A DNA stretch of 64,000 nucleotides from Przewalskia tangutica (lineage: Eukaryota > Streptophyta > Magnoliopsida > Solanales > Solanaceae). The DNA lies in assembly GCA_029844215.1 (NCBI GenBank), contig CM056731.1, forward strand, positions 82,232,992 to 82,296,991, read 5' to 3'. Shown in pieces: positions 1 through 9,852 of this stretch. The notes beneath the pieces were generated by a model. The model had not been told where the DNA came from and ran no database searches. It saw nothing but the letters and a program-made list of their open reading frames with translations. Made by a program: the position numbers and the translations under genes. Position 1 is the stretch's first letter. The number at the start of each line of letters is the position of its first letter.

Positions 1-2
1 AA

Positions 3-197
3 GTCTTGTGGAGGAATGATAATCGGGAGGAGATGACTTGGGAAGCGGAGGAGGACATGTTGAGGAAGTATCCTCACTTATTCCCTACACCTTCAGGTAA
101 TTCATTTTCCCTTACTTGTCAAGTTTTAATTGAAGTATTTTTGCTTAAATGTTATTATGTGGCCATGTGTGGCATTATTGGTATGTCGGGGTTGTAA
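3..197 (+). CDS. C-terminal end of gypsy polyprotein (chromodomain-like tail), partial at the 5' side
   Basis: The reading frame enters from outside the window and stops at TAA 195-197. The first 32 residues read VLWRN, then TWEAEEDM, then YPHLF. This is the usual end of plant chromovirus integrase and chromodomain regions, where a tryptophan-acidic stretch is followed by a YPHLF-like tail. In the family this tail is thought to steer integration towards particular chromatin. The last 30 or so residues, after the TPSGN stretch, do not match anything I know and may be read-through into the 3' untranslated region. Protease, reverse transcriptase, RNase H and integrase core would all lie upstream of base 1. 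The gypsy assignment is firm; the clade (Tekay/Del-like) is an inference. Confidence 0.72.
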   Translation, partial: VLWRNDNREEMTWEAEEDMLRKYPHLFPTPSGNSFSLTCQVLIEVFLLKCYYVAMCGIIGMSGL

Positions 198-237
198 AAG
201 GAAACTATGTCGCTAATTATAAGTTTGACTCCGAAAG

Positions 238-273
238 AACATTCGGGGACGAATGTTTCTAAGGGGGGAAGAA
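238..273 (+). promoter_or_regulatory. Pre-PPT hairpin and polypurine tract of element A
   Basis: AACATTCG (238-245) and CGAATGTT (250-257) form a perfect 8-bp stem with a GGGA loop. The polypurine tract AAGGGGGGAAGAA (261-273) follows and abuts the LTR start. In LTR retrotransposons this tract primes plus-strand DNA synthesis. The same arrangement occurs before the 3' LTRs of elements B, H and I. Confidence 0.75.
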
Positions 274-408
274 TGTTACACCCCGTATTTACAGGACATG
301 TTTTAAGAACGTACGTGAGAATCCCAAATGTTAAGATTAGAGACTTGTAAAAAATTATCAGAATTATGGAATTGTCGGAAAACGTAATATTGTGACGAAT
401 GGGAGGGC

Positions 409-418
409 GACACGTGTC
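409..418. promoter_or_regulatory. G-box/ABRE-like palindrome in LTR A
   Basis: GACACGTGTC is a perfect 10-bp palindrome with an ACGTG core, the class of site bound by plant bZIP and bHLH factors. It lies upstream of the TATA-like sequence of the LTR. The same palindrome, or a one-base variant, sits at the equivalent place in LTRs B, D, E, F, H and I. Function is inferred from the motif and its conservation. Confidence 0.55.
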
Positions 419-1169
419 ACCCCCCCTTATGTAGTCTTGGACGAAAATAAGCATGGCCAAAAGGGTCATTTGACCATTGTTAGGATGACAAAGTCTTGCA
501 AGTTGAAGAGCTTGATAAAATTGACTTAGTCAATGGGACCACATGTCTTGATATTTAAAAGAACTTCATCCAAGCCACACATTTGTGCACATATTGACCC
601 TCCATGTTACTATATAGTAGTACTAGTAGCAAGACAACTTCCATACTTAGCCAAAATTTCAAGAAAATTTGAAGAACACCATTAGGTGCTCTCGGGTTCA
701 CCTTCAAGAAAAAGAAATTTTTTTTGTTTGTTGTTCTTTAAGCTCCACACTTTAAACCAAGGTTCATGAGGGTATTTTAAGGGTATCTCAATAGAAAGAT
801 CCCGAAAAAATAGCGTTTTCGTATTAGTCGCAAGGTGAAAACCTAGTTGCTTTTCTAGGTTTTTTTTGGAAGATTAAAGGAAAGTTGTTTGTGATATTCT
901 AAGGGTCTCAAGTGGCGGATTGAAGTGTCAAGAAGAGGCTCTAAGTTGCTAGGGAGCGACTTCGAATTTGAAGTTGGACTAAGACTCGTTGAGGTAATAA
1001 TCTTGTCTCTTAAAGTGTTACAAGATTATATATTGTTGTTAGCCTTACATGTTTGCTAGCATGAAGTATATGTGTTGAAGATTTATAAGTGTTATGGATT
1101 GTTGTAGCCTAAAATCCGAAATGTCATATAAGCCTTTTGAAGTTGAATTACAATTTGGTCGTTATTTAG

Positions 1170-1182
1170 AATCGTCGCATGT
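1170..1182. repeat. LINE target site duplication, left copy
   Basis: AATCGTCGCATGT at 1170-1182 recurs at 8209-8221, where its first two A bases cannot be told from the A tail. LTR E carries a near match, without duplication, at about 33331-33343, which shows the empty site. Confidence 0.88.
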
Positions 1183-1326
1183 AAAAAAGGAGTTAGAGAG
1201 AAGTTTCTCTCACTAAGGAAAACGCTCTCAACGTTTTCCCTTAGTTGCTCCTTCGGTTTTCCTCATCTCCCCCCCCCCTAAAATCAACCATTATTTCCCA
1301 ATGTTTTGAAGCTTAATATCCATAAC
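1183..1326 (+). other. LINE 5' untranslated region
   Basis: This short leader precedes the first ATG of ORF1 (1327). It contains a hairpin: CTAAGGAAAACG (1213-1224) pairs with CGTTTTCCCTTAG (1232-1244) with one bulged base. A smaller inverted repeat lies near 1195-1211, and a run of C at 1270-1278. LINE promoters are internal, so promoter activity may reside here; no specific promoter motif is recognised. Confidence 0.6.
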
Positions 1327-4300
1327 ATGAAAAAGTCTAAACGTTACACACGTTCCAGCAATGATTCAGGAGGATCAGGAAGTTCAACGAAGGCTAGAAC
1401 CAAGAAAAAGAAAAAGAATGGCGGTAGTCCAACCATTGTTGAAGAAAATCTAACTCCGACAATTTCAGACCCAACGGTGTTAGTTCATGTCGCGCTAGAT
1501 TTGCGTATCCCACTCGAGAATATAGTGGATGATTCTATGCTACAAAGGATACATGAATGGGGCAAAAATATAGAAATGGAGAGCTTGGATATTAGTGAAT
1601 TTGAAGGCGGAAAACTTTATGGTCCATCGGTAACCAATCCAGAAGCAATCTCTCCTATTACTCCTACTGAAGTGACCACAGTTGAAGACCATGACACTGA
1701 CCACATGCCTACTGGGAAGAACCCTCTTGAAACTCCCGGCAAGCAGAGACTGAATCCGATAGCCATTGACACCCCTTATGCTACTAGGGTGGTTGATCAT
1801 ATCACGGGTCATTTGAAAGACAAAGGGAACATTATGGAAGAGCAGGACAACCACGGCATCATTGGTACCTCCACAGTACCTAGAAATTCACTCAGGCAAA
1901 CCGGAAAAGGGAATAAATCTGGGTCAGGAATAGCAATTGACGAAACAAAGCGTGATGGCATACTCGGGTCAAAACCGGGTCAGGGCACGGGTCAGAGGTT
2001 CAGGGCGGGTCGGACGGGTATCCATGGGTCTAAGAACAATCCCGTTTTGCAAGAATCAATATCAGTTGTAAGCATTGAAGAAACTCCTATTCCCAAAGAG
2101 CTTATCGCGGGTGCCAAGGCATTAAACATCAATGTCGCGGGAACCGAAGTGTCTCCTCCTATTCCGGGTCGGGGCATGGGTCAGAATACTTTGGCGGGTC
2201 AGACGGGTGCCCATGAGACTATGATTAATCCTACTATGCAAGAATCAAGGTCAGTTGGTAGGAACGAAGAGATCCCTATCCCCAAGGAGTCTAACATTAA
2301 TGTCGCGGGAGCCGAGGCGTCATTCTTTAATGCTGCGGGTACCTATGTGCCTCCTCCTATTCCGGGACAGGTCTTGGGTCAGAATACTATGGCGGGTCAG
2401 ACGGGAGCCCATGAGACTTTAATTAATCACACTATGAAAGAATCAAGGTCAGTTGGTAGGAACGAAGAGATCCCTATCCCCAAGGTGTCTAACATTAATG
2501 TCGCGGGAGCCGAGGCGTCATTCTTTAATGCTGCGGGTACCAATGTGCCTCCTCCTATTCCGGGACAGGTCTTGGGTCAGAATACTATGGCGGGTCAGAC
2601 GGGAGCCCATGAGACTTTGATTAATCACACTATGCAAGAATCAAGGTCAGTTGGTAGGAACGAAGAGATCCATATCCCCAAGGTGTCTAACATTAATGTC
2701 ACGGGAGCCGAGACGTCATTCTTTAATGCTGCGGGTACCAAGGAACCATATTCAATGACGGGTCATTACATTGTTCAGAATGCCAAGACGGGCCAGGCGG
2801 GAGTCCATGGGGTGATGAATATACCCGTTATGCAAAGACCAAGGTCTCATGAGAAACGGCGGACTTCTATTTCCAAGGAACCTAGGTACTCTAGGAACAT
2901 TAATAACGTGGGAGCCAATGCAACAGAATTAAATGCCGCGGGAAACAATGAGTCTTCTAACTTAATGGGACAACAGCCTCTGAATTCTTTAAGTGTCAAT
3001 AACGAATCCTTTCCTACTTTGGCAAGTTTGCTTAATGGAACCCATCACAGAACCCGCAACAACCCCTTCGCCTTTAATTCTACCTTGGGCACGGGAAGAG
3101 TTAATAACAACACCTCTCTCTCATCCACTACCTCTTCATTACTTCCTAAAATTCCTAATACCTCATCACTTATATCCTCCCTACCATCTATTCTTACCAA
3201 AACCCATAACACATTCCCTACCCTCCCTAATGGCACGCGAATCCTCTCACCTATTGCGGGCCCTAGCTCTTTTCCACCTACCCATCCCCCTCTGTCTATA
3301 CCTCCAGAAATACCTTCTAATGACTTACCCACAAATACACCTTCAGAACAACATGAAACTCCACCCGTTAGTACAACACATAATACTATACCCCAGAATC
3401 ATGGCAAAGGTCCCTTACCTCCTAAGAAGACTTATGCTGGAGTCTTTGCGGGTACTAGGCTTGAAGCAAAGGGTATGAAGTTACAATTCATTGAACAACA
3501 AGGAGAGTAAATTGAAATAGAAGTTGAGGATGAAGTTCCATTCATTGAAACATGAGGATATTGCCTTATAGGTTGCTTCACGGGTCCTTTCCCGGGAAGA
3601 GAGGCATTGAATACCATTGTGAAGGGATGGGGAGTGAAGTGTCGTATTATACCATATGGCAAAGGTTGGACTGTCTTCAAATTCATGACGGTGGAAGAAC
3701 GCACAAATGTACTCCACGGAGGCCCTTATATGGTCTACGGGAAAACTATGATGCTTAAGCCTATTGATAAGGGAGTTTTAATAACCGATGATTTATTCAT
3801 GGACATTCCAATTTGGGTCACCTTCCCTGACATTCCCCTTTCTATTTGGAGTGCAACGGGCCTTAGCAAGATTGCTTCACGTGTAGGAAAACCTCTATAC
3901 ACTGACCAATTTACTAAGGAAAGGTCAAAATGAACTATGCAAGAGTATTAGTGGAAGTTGATGTTAGCAAAGAACCGGTAAAGGAATTTGTTGTCAGGCT
4001 GCCCGACAATAGAAGGTATATTCAAAGGGTGAACTATGAAAACTATCCGGACTTTTGCTATCATTTTGCGGCTTTTGGACACAATCACTTGAAGTGTAGA
4101 AAGCTGAGGGATGATGCGAACACTGAAGAAGCTCCTAAAAAATGCAATCCAGTGGTACCCCCTAGAAAAGAGGGAGGTTCTACTTGTCCGAATGCCAACA
4201 GAAGTACGGGTGGAACCAACCCTCCTACCTCTTATCCACCACCCTCTCAACATCCTGCTGTTGATGAAAACTTGATGGATACTGAAGACAGTGAGCACAC

Positions 4301-4728
4301 ACCACCTCTTGTTCCCGGAAGTATGGGAAATGCTACGATGCGTTCCTCTCCGTTTGGGTCATCATGGATCATCAAGCTTGCGGGATCCTCAAGTAGGGTC
4401 ATCAAGGCTTCTACCACATGCTGGCATTGCGCAACATGATATGATGAGAAAGGAGACAAGGCAGACTGATTCTGAAGTGCCAATAAACCCGCAACCTTCA
4501 TTGGATAGGGGAACCTACAAGAGTTCTTCGGAGGATTCTAATCTTGCATCACGGTGCATAAATTTTGAACGCGGGGAACATAGCTTGGATGAGACACATG
4601 TTATGGCTTCCAACAACAAAGAAGAGGGATGGAAGGAAGTAATCTCAAAGAAAAACACGGCGAAAGGCAGTGGTAAGGCAAAGGCAGCAAAGCGCGGAGG
4701 TGCTAACAAAACCTCCTTTGTTTTCTAA
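1327..4728 (+). pseudogene. LINE ORF1 (nucleic-acid-binding protein), broken
   Basis: The start is ATG 1327, the first ATG in the long open frame. The product opens with a basic Ser/Lys-rich stretch and continues into a long low-complexity part with five 63-66-residue repeats. It then enters a region from about 3560 that resembles the DUF4283 domain of plant LINE ORF1 proteins (GPFPG, then GWTVFKF). A zinc knuckle follows near 4064-4110, and a basic tail ends at TAA 4726-4728. In this family ORF1 binds element RNA to form the transposition particle. Lesions are a TAA at 3508, a TGA at 3553 (same frame continues), a one-base loss near 3928, and another frame change between about 4290 and 4440. 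The knuckle follows C-x2-C-x4-H-x4-C, but the second Cys is Phe. Without breaks it would be about 1,130 residues, longer than most plant ORF1 proteins because of the repeats. Confidence 0.82.
1978..2770 (+). repeat. In-frame tandem repeat array in LINE ORF1 (198-bp / 66-residue unit)
   Basis: Unit starts, marked by a GxxxGQ-type motif, fall near 1978, 2167, 2365, 2563 and 2761. The spacings are 189, 198, 198 and 198 bp, all multiples of three. Each unit carries AGQTGAHET-like, ESRSVGRNEE-like and NINVAGAE-like blocks. Units 3 and 4 are nearly identical in DNA, while units 1 and 5 are diverged. This pattern suggests recent duplication in the middle of the array. Confidence 0.9.
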
Positions 4729-7700
4729 TGAAAGTACTTTGTTGGAATGTCCGTGGTCTTTGCGGACAAAGGGATAGGGCAGCCACGCAAACTCTTGTGT
4801 GTAGGCTCACAAAACAGCATGATGTGGCAATGGTTTGTCTATTGGAAACTAAATTCTCTCGGGCAAGGACGGAATCTTTTTCTACTCAAAGATTCAAAGC
4901 TTGGAATCTTTGCTCAAACTTAGATTTCATTGATGGCGGAAGGATGCTTTTACTTTGGGATCCCTCCAGAGTTTGCTGTGAAGTGCTTGGAATGGATTCT
5001 CAACATATCCACGTCCAGGCAAGATGTATTATAACACAAGTTTCCTTCCTTGCCACATTTGTGTACCCGGTTTATAGCATACCGGATAGAAGGAAGCTTT
5101 GACATCACCTTACTCACTTGGGCATTGGCATTGTTAAGCCTTGGATGATTATGGGAGATTTCAACACTTATTGCTACCCTCATGATAAGGCGGGGGGTCC
5201 TCCTCTCACGCCTTATGCACTTAGGGATCTTGGAGAATTCGAGAATGCTCATGGACTAGAAGACACTCCTTCTTCCGGTTCCTTCTACACTTGGACGAAT
5301 GGTACGATTTGTTCAAAGCTTGATAGAGTGATGATGAATCAACATTGGAGTGATTTGACCCTTGAATGCACGGCCAATTACTTGCCTATGGAACCTGTCT
5401 CGGACCACTGTCCCGTGATAGCTACGGTTATTGCATCCTATAATGTTGGGAAACGGCCTTTCAAGTTCATGAATATGTGGCTATCTCATCCAGCCTTCGA
5501 CAACATATTGACTTCATGTTGGAGACAAGACATATTGGGAACCGCCAATCTGCTCGCCTCAAAATTGAAAGCCTTGAAGCAACCATTGCGGGTATTGAAC
5601 ATAAGTGATTTTGGAATTATTGAACAAAGAGCAAATGGGGCAAACATTGAGTTTAAAGAGGCTATCAATGCGCATATGGAAGATCCCTTTGATGAGGAGC
5701 TAAAACCCAAGGTTAAGTCCACAAGAGCTAAAGCAAACACCTTATTGGAAGCCGAGAGACACTTCATAAGGCAAAAGTCGAGACAGAAACACTTGCTTGG
5801 AAGTGATAGATGCTCCAAATACTTCCACATCTTGATCAAGATGAGTAATGTCAGGAACTCAATCAACTACCTTGTCAAGGCCAATGGTACTGTCACAACA
5901 TCTCCCAGGGAAGTTAGAGAATTGCTTGTGGAATTTTACAAAGACCTTTTAGGCACATCCAGATCCACTACCAACTTTGATCCCGAAGTGTTCAACTCTG
6001 GCCCGAAGCTAAGTGAAGAGGATGGATTACAACTTTTGCATTTTATCTCCCCAAAGGAGATTTGGGAAGCCCTTTCCGATATAGGCAATGACAAGGCACC
6101 TGGCCCGGATGGTTTTTCGGTTTCCTTCTTCAAGGATAGATGGAGAGATGTGGGGCAAGACGTAGTAAGAAGTGTTCAAGAGTTCTTCTCATCCGGAGTT
6201 CTTTTGAAGTAGGTGAACCATACCATCATTACCCTCCTGCCCAAGACTGAACGGGATCCCAAGATAAATGATTTTAGGCCTATTGGATTGACTAATGTGG
6301 TCTACAAGATCTTAACAAAGATTTTAGCAAACAGAATGGCAAGGGTTCTTCCTACTCTTGTTGACAAATCTCAAGGGGCTTTTGTGAAAGGAAGAAACAT
6401 GATGGATAATGTCTTTGTTGCACAAGAGCTTGTGAAAGGTTTCAATAGAGCCACGGTCTCACCAAGGTGTATGCTTATGGTGGATCTTCGGAAAACATTT
6501 GATACGGTCTCTTGGAGCTTCCTTGAGTCGGTACTTAGAGGTCTCAAATTTCCGGACAAATTTGTAAGATGGATTATGGAATGTGTTAGCTCAACTTCTT
6601 TCTCTCTTTCAATCAACGGGGAGCTACATGGTTACTTCAAGGGTAAGCGCGGCCTAAGACAAGGTGATCCTATGTCCCCTTCGCTCTTTATCTTGTGCAT
6701 AGAATACCTTTCAAGGATGCTAAAACTAAAGGCTATGGCAAGAGCTTTCTCCTATTATTCAAGGTGTAAGAGATTGGGCATTACTCACCTTGCATTCGCG
6801 GATGATCTCATGCTTTTTGCCAAAGGAGATGTATCTTCTGTTGGGATTCTTATGGAGTGTCTTGAAGAGTTGGAGGCTGTCTCAGGGTTAACTCTTATCC
6901 CATCTAAATCCAATGTCTACATAGCAGGAGTGCATGATCTGATTCGTGACTTGATCTTGTCGAGTAGGCTTGGCATTGGAAGCTTTCGACGCAGATTGGG
7001 GATCCCTTTGTCCCCAATTTCGTCTCGGTGGATCGGTTGCTCCATTCACCAGTGCAATATCCGATTACATTCAGAAATGGGGGCATCACTCGCTATCTTA
7101 TGCGGGTAAGCTGGAACTTATCAGGTCGGTCATTCAAGGGGTTGAGAGCTTTTGGTTCCGGGCACTTCCTATTCCCGCCACTGTCCTCAACAAGGTTACG
7201 GTCTGCATGTATTCAATTCTTATGGGGTGGGAAACCACCAAGAGTCGCAGGGATATCATCTGCTTGCCCCAATCCGGCGAGGCTTGGGCCTTATGAACAT
7301 CAAAGAATGGAACCATGCCTTGCTATCACGGACCATTTGGCAAACTCACACTGAGGCAGATTCCTTATGGGTCCAATGGATCAATAGCTACTATTTGAGA
7401 GGCCTATCATTTTGGGATTATGAGGTACGTCCTAGGGACTCCCCCTTATTCAAAAAAATTTGTGGGATCCGCGAAAAACTTGTTTCCATCTTTGGTAGCC
7501 AAGGTGACGCTATTGCCGGCTTGGAAAAGTGTTGTACCAACGGAAAATTTGATTCTAGCCTCGTGTATGATATCTTGCGCATTCCGCAAGATAAAAAGCT
7601 TTGGATGTCACAGATTTGGAAAGGCTTCATTCCTCCCAAGTTCTCTTTCACAGTATGGCTCACCTGTAGAAAGCGGTTAGCTACAAAAGACACTCTTTCA

Positions 7701-8072
7701 TATCTGAACTTGGAGGATAAGTCTTGCGGGTTCTGCAAGCGTGCTAATGAGACAAGGGAGCACCTCTTCTTTTCTTGCCCCTACACCCGCTTGATTTGGA
7801 AGAGCATAAGGGAATGGTTGGGTATTAGAAGAGAAATGACAACTATTGAAAGCTCTCTTAAGTGGATCAAGAAAGACCACCGTGGGACAGGCATCCGAGC
7901 CAAATCTATCTTGCTTGCCTTTTGCATAGTGGTCTATGAGATTTGGAGGACAAGAAATATATTTCTCTTTGAAGGCACAAGCATACCGGCAGAGGAGGTC
8001 ATTGCAAAGATCAAAACAACATCTAATAGAGTTCTATATGACTTAATCCCCTCTTGTAAAGGAACCTTTTGA
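4728..8072 (+). pseudogene. LINE ORF2: endonuclease, reverse transcriptase and zinc-finger region, broken
   Basis: ORF2 starts at ATG 4728, which shares its A with the ORF1 stop (TAATG). The apurinic-type endonuclease comes first, with NVRGL near the start, GDFN at 5154-5165 and SDH at 5400-5408. The reverse transcriptase runs from about 6080 to 7000, with the catalytic FADD at 6795-6806. A zf-RVT-type region near 7640-7790 has Cys codons at 7725 and 7734, His at 7761 and Cys at 7776. In L1 elements this protein nicks the target and reverse-transcribes the RNA in place. Lesions are TGA at 5100-5102 (one base from Trp), TAG at 6210-6212 (one base from Gln), and single-base frame changes near 7015 and between 7100 and 7280. 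The stop is TGA 8070-8072. The catalytic motifs themselves are intact. Confidence 0.88.
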
Positions 8073-8208
8073 GTGACCACCCCTCTCCCCCTCCATTTCT
8101 TGTTTATATTACGTTGAGGATTGAGAACCCTCAATGACTGATTGTAGCCACCTTTCTTTCCGTTATTAGTAATAATATTTGCATTTACCTAAAAAAAAAA
8201 AAAAAAAA
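8073..8208 (+). other. LINE 3' untranslated region and A tail
   Basis: About 118 bases follow the ORF2 stop. The A run spans 8191-8210, the last two A bases being shared with the target duplication. The uninterrupted tail suggests the insertion is not very old. Confidence 0.85.
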
Positions 8209-8221
8209 AATCGTCGCATGT
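8209..8221. repeat. LINE target site duplication, right copy
   Basis: AATCGTCGCATGT matches 1170-1182 exactly. LTR A sequence resumes at 8222. Confidence 0.88.
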
Positions 8222-9357
8222 TACTTACTTGAAGATTGTAGTAGTTATAATCGATTGCGACTTGATATCATGTTATGCTAACAATTTGGATTGAAAAGGA
8301 AATTGGATAAGAATTGGTGTTGTTGTATCTCAAGTTGCCGGATTTACACTTGTAGTTGTATTAGTTTGATATCAATTGTGGGGCGGAATTTTACACGTCT
8401 AGTAGGCGTGTAATCCCCTATTGTTAATTGCATTGTTGGGCCTTAAATGTGGCGTGTTTGGTTATTGAATTCGGCCTTAGGTGGCAAGTATGTAGAAACA
8501 AAGGAGGTGTTGTCCGATTTTCCGTAAAATTTAGTGACTTTGCACTTATAATATTCTACGTTTGAAGTAAGACGTTAATAGACGTATTGTGGACATTATA
8601 GGTTGACATACTACGGGCGGGATATTGTACTTAGCAAGTGGATTGACCCGAAGAGGTATGTAGAACTTTCCTATCTCTTGAGCATGAATAGTTGCACGTA
8701 TATAGTACGGTAGACGTACAAGACCTTGATATCCTTTACTTGTTTTAAGAATAGCCAAGTTGGGTGAGTTAGGATATTAACTCACTTCTTTAAAAAGTAT
8801 TAAGGATTTCTTAAGTTTTCAAAGTTAAGGGACTTGAAGTGTTTTAAGGTATATGATACTTGTTTCGTTTTAAACGTATAAGTCCCTTGGATAAGGAAAT
8901 TGTAATTGGCTAAGGTATAAAGTTAATATAACGACTTTATGGGAAGTTGGTTATATTAGCTTTATGGAAAGATAAATAAGGGTAAATGACTTGAATTAAT
9001 GAAAGGCAAATTGATTTTAAGGCATCAATTGCCTAAGGTTTTAAAAGAAAAGAAGTCACTTGATTTGGAAGCCTAATTTTATTTCTAAAGGTATGGTGAC
9101 TTGTCTTGAAAAGTAATTGTGACTTGATACTACGGTTATTAGTATCTTGGAAGTTTTATATGAAAAAAAGTCATTTTTAAAAGAGTGGAAGTATGTAGTA
9201 CTTTGGGTTAAATTCCCGGATTTTTATAAAGACATGTTAGTGCCTTAAGTAAACTAAAATGAGAGTGTATATGAACAAGACTAATAAGAAGTTAGGGGAT
9301 TTCTTAACTTGCTTATATATTGTATGATAAGCCGGTAGTGCTTACGTTATATATGAT
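8222..9357 (+). repeat. Element A 3' LTR, segment 2 of 3
   Basis: This segment continues LTR A and aligns with LTR E from about 33344. It has the GTGGGGCGGAATTTTACACG region, then an AT-rich stretch with many ACTTGATTT-like words. It ends with ATGAT at 9353-9357, the left target duplication of element B. No gene is present. Confidence 0.85.
9353..9357. repeat. Target site duplication of element B (left; right copy at 18429-18433)
   Basis: ATGAT lies immediately before the TG of the 5' LTR and again immediately after the CA of the 3' LTR. Five bases is the normal duplication length for gypsy and copia integrases. Confidence 0.9.
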
Positions 9358-9844
9358 TGTTATACCCCGTAGTTCCAGGGTATGTATGTGGGGACGTACG
9401 TACGAGAATACGACAGAAATTTTGAAAAGAAAGAAAGGTGTGATTTTTCGACGGAAAAGTTTCCGGGTTTTGTGAAGGATAAAGGTTCGTTAGTAGGAAT
9501 TGGATTCCCAGATTTGGTATTTGGACTTCTTGGATTATATTAGAATTATGGGATTTTATTTTCGGAAATGGTCACGTGGGGCCCACGGGAGAAATTTACG
9601 GTTTTGTGGGGCCCACTTTGTTTTTGAGATTTTCGGTATTTTGGATAATTTCTAAGACGAAATATTTTGATTTAATCGGGGCGACACGTGTCACCCCACG
9701 TGGCACCCTTGGCCAAGTGGAGGACAAGCCCTCGCCGAAATGGCCACGACACTGGAAATTCGTTGGCCATGTGGTGTGGTGGGACCCACACACATGGCCC
9801 AATCTTGACCACCCACTTGACTTGATCATGGCCCTTGATTCTTC

Positions 9845-9852
9845 TATAAATA
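9845..9852 (+). promoter_or_regulatory. Probable TATA box of the LTR B promoter
   Basis: TATAAATA in the context TTCTTC-TATAAATA-CCCC lies about 490 bp into the LTR. It is conserved at 15587-15594 (B 3' LTR), 46048-46055 and 51211-51218 (element I), and on the minus strand at 62591-62598 (J). The transcript would start some 30 bases downstream; the start itself cannot be seen. Confidence 0.65.

Larger units (their letters stand above)
274..1182 (+). repeat. Element A 3' LTR, segment 1 of 3
   Basis: The segment begins TGTTACACCCCGTATTT directly after the polypurine tract and is closely similar to solo LTR E from 32432. It carries a G-box-like palindrome (409-418) and a TATA-like stretch in the TACTATATAGTAG context near 608-620. 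It breaks off at 1182, where the LINE starts; homology to LTR E resumes at 8222. Confidence 0.88.
1183..8208 (+). mobile_element. Nearly full-length plant L1-type LINE
   Basis: The element is about 7.03 kb. It has a 5' untranslated region, an ORF1 with RNA-binding features, an ORF2 with endonuclease, reverse transcriptase and a terminal zinc-finger region, a short 3' untranslated region and an A tail. It is flanked by a 13-bp target duplication and lies inside LTR A in plus orientation. Both reading frames are present end to end but carry scattered stops and small frameshifts, so this copy could not make functional protein as read. Confidence 0.93.

Noticed and set aside
2993..3478. 161-codon plus-strand frame overlapping LINE ORF1
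   Set aside because: It is a shadow frame of the Pro/Ser-rich part of ORF1 and has no independent start context or domain.
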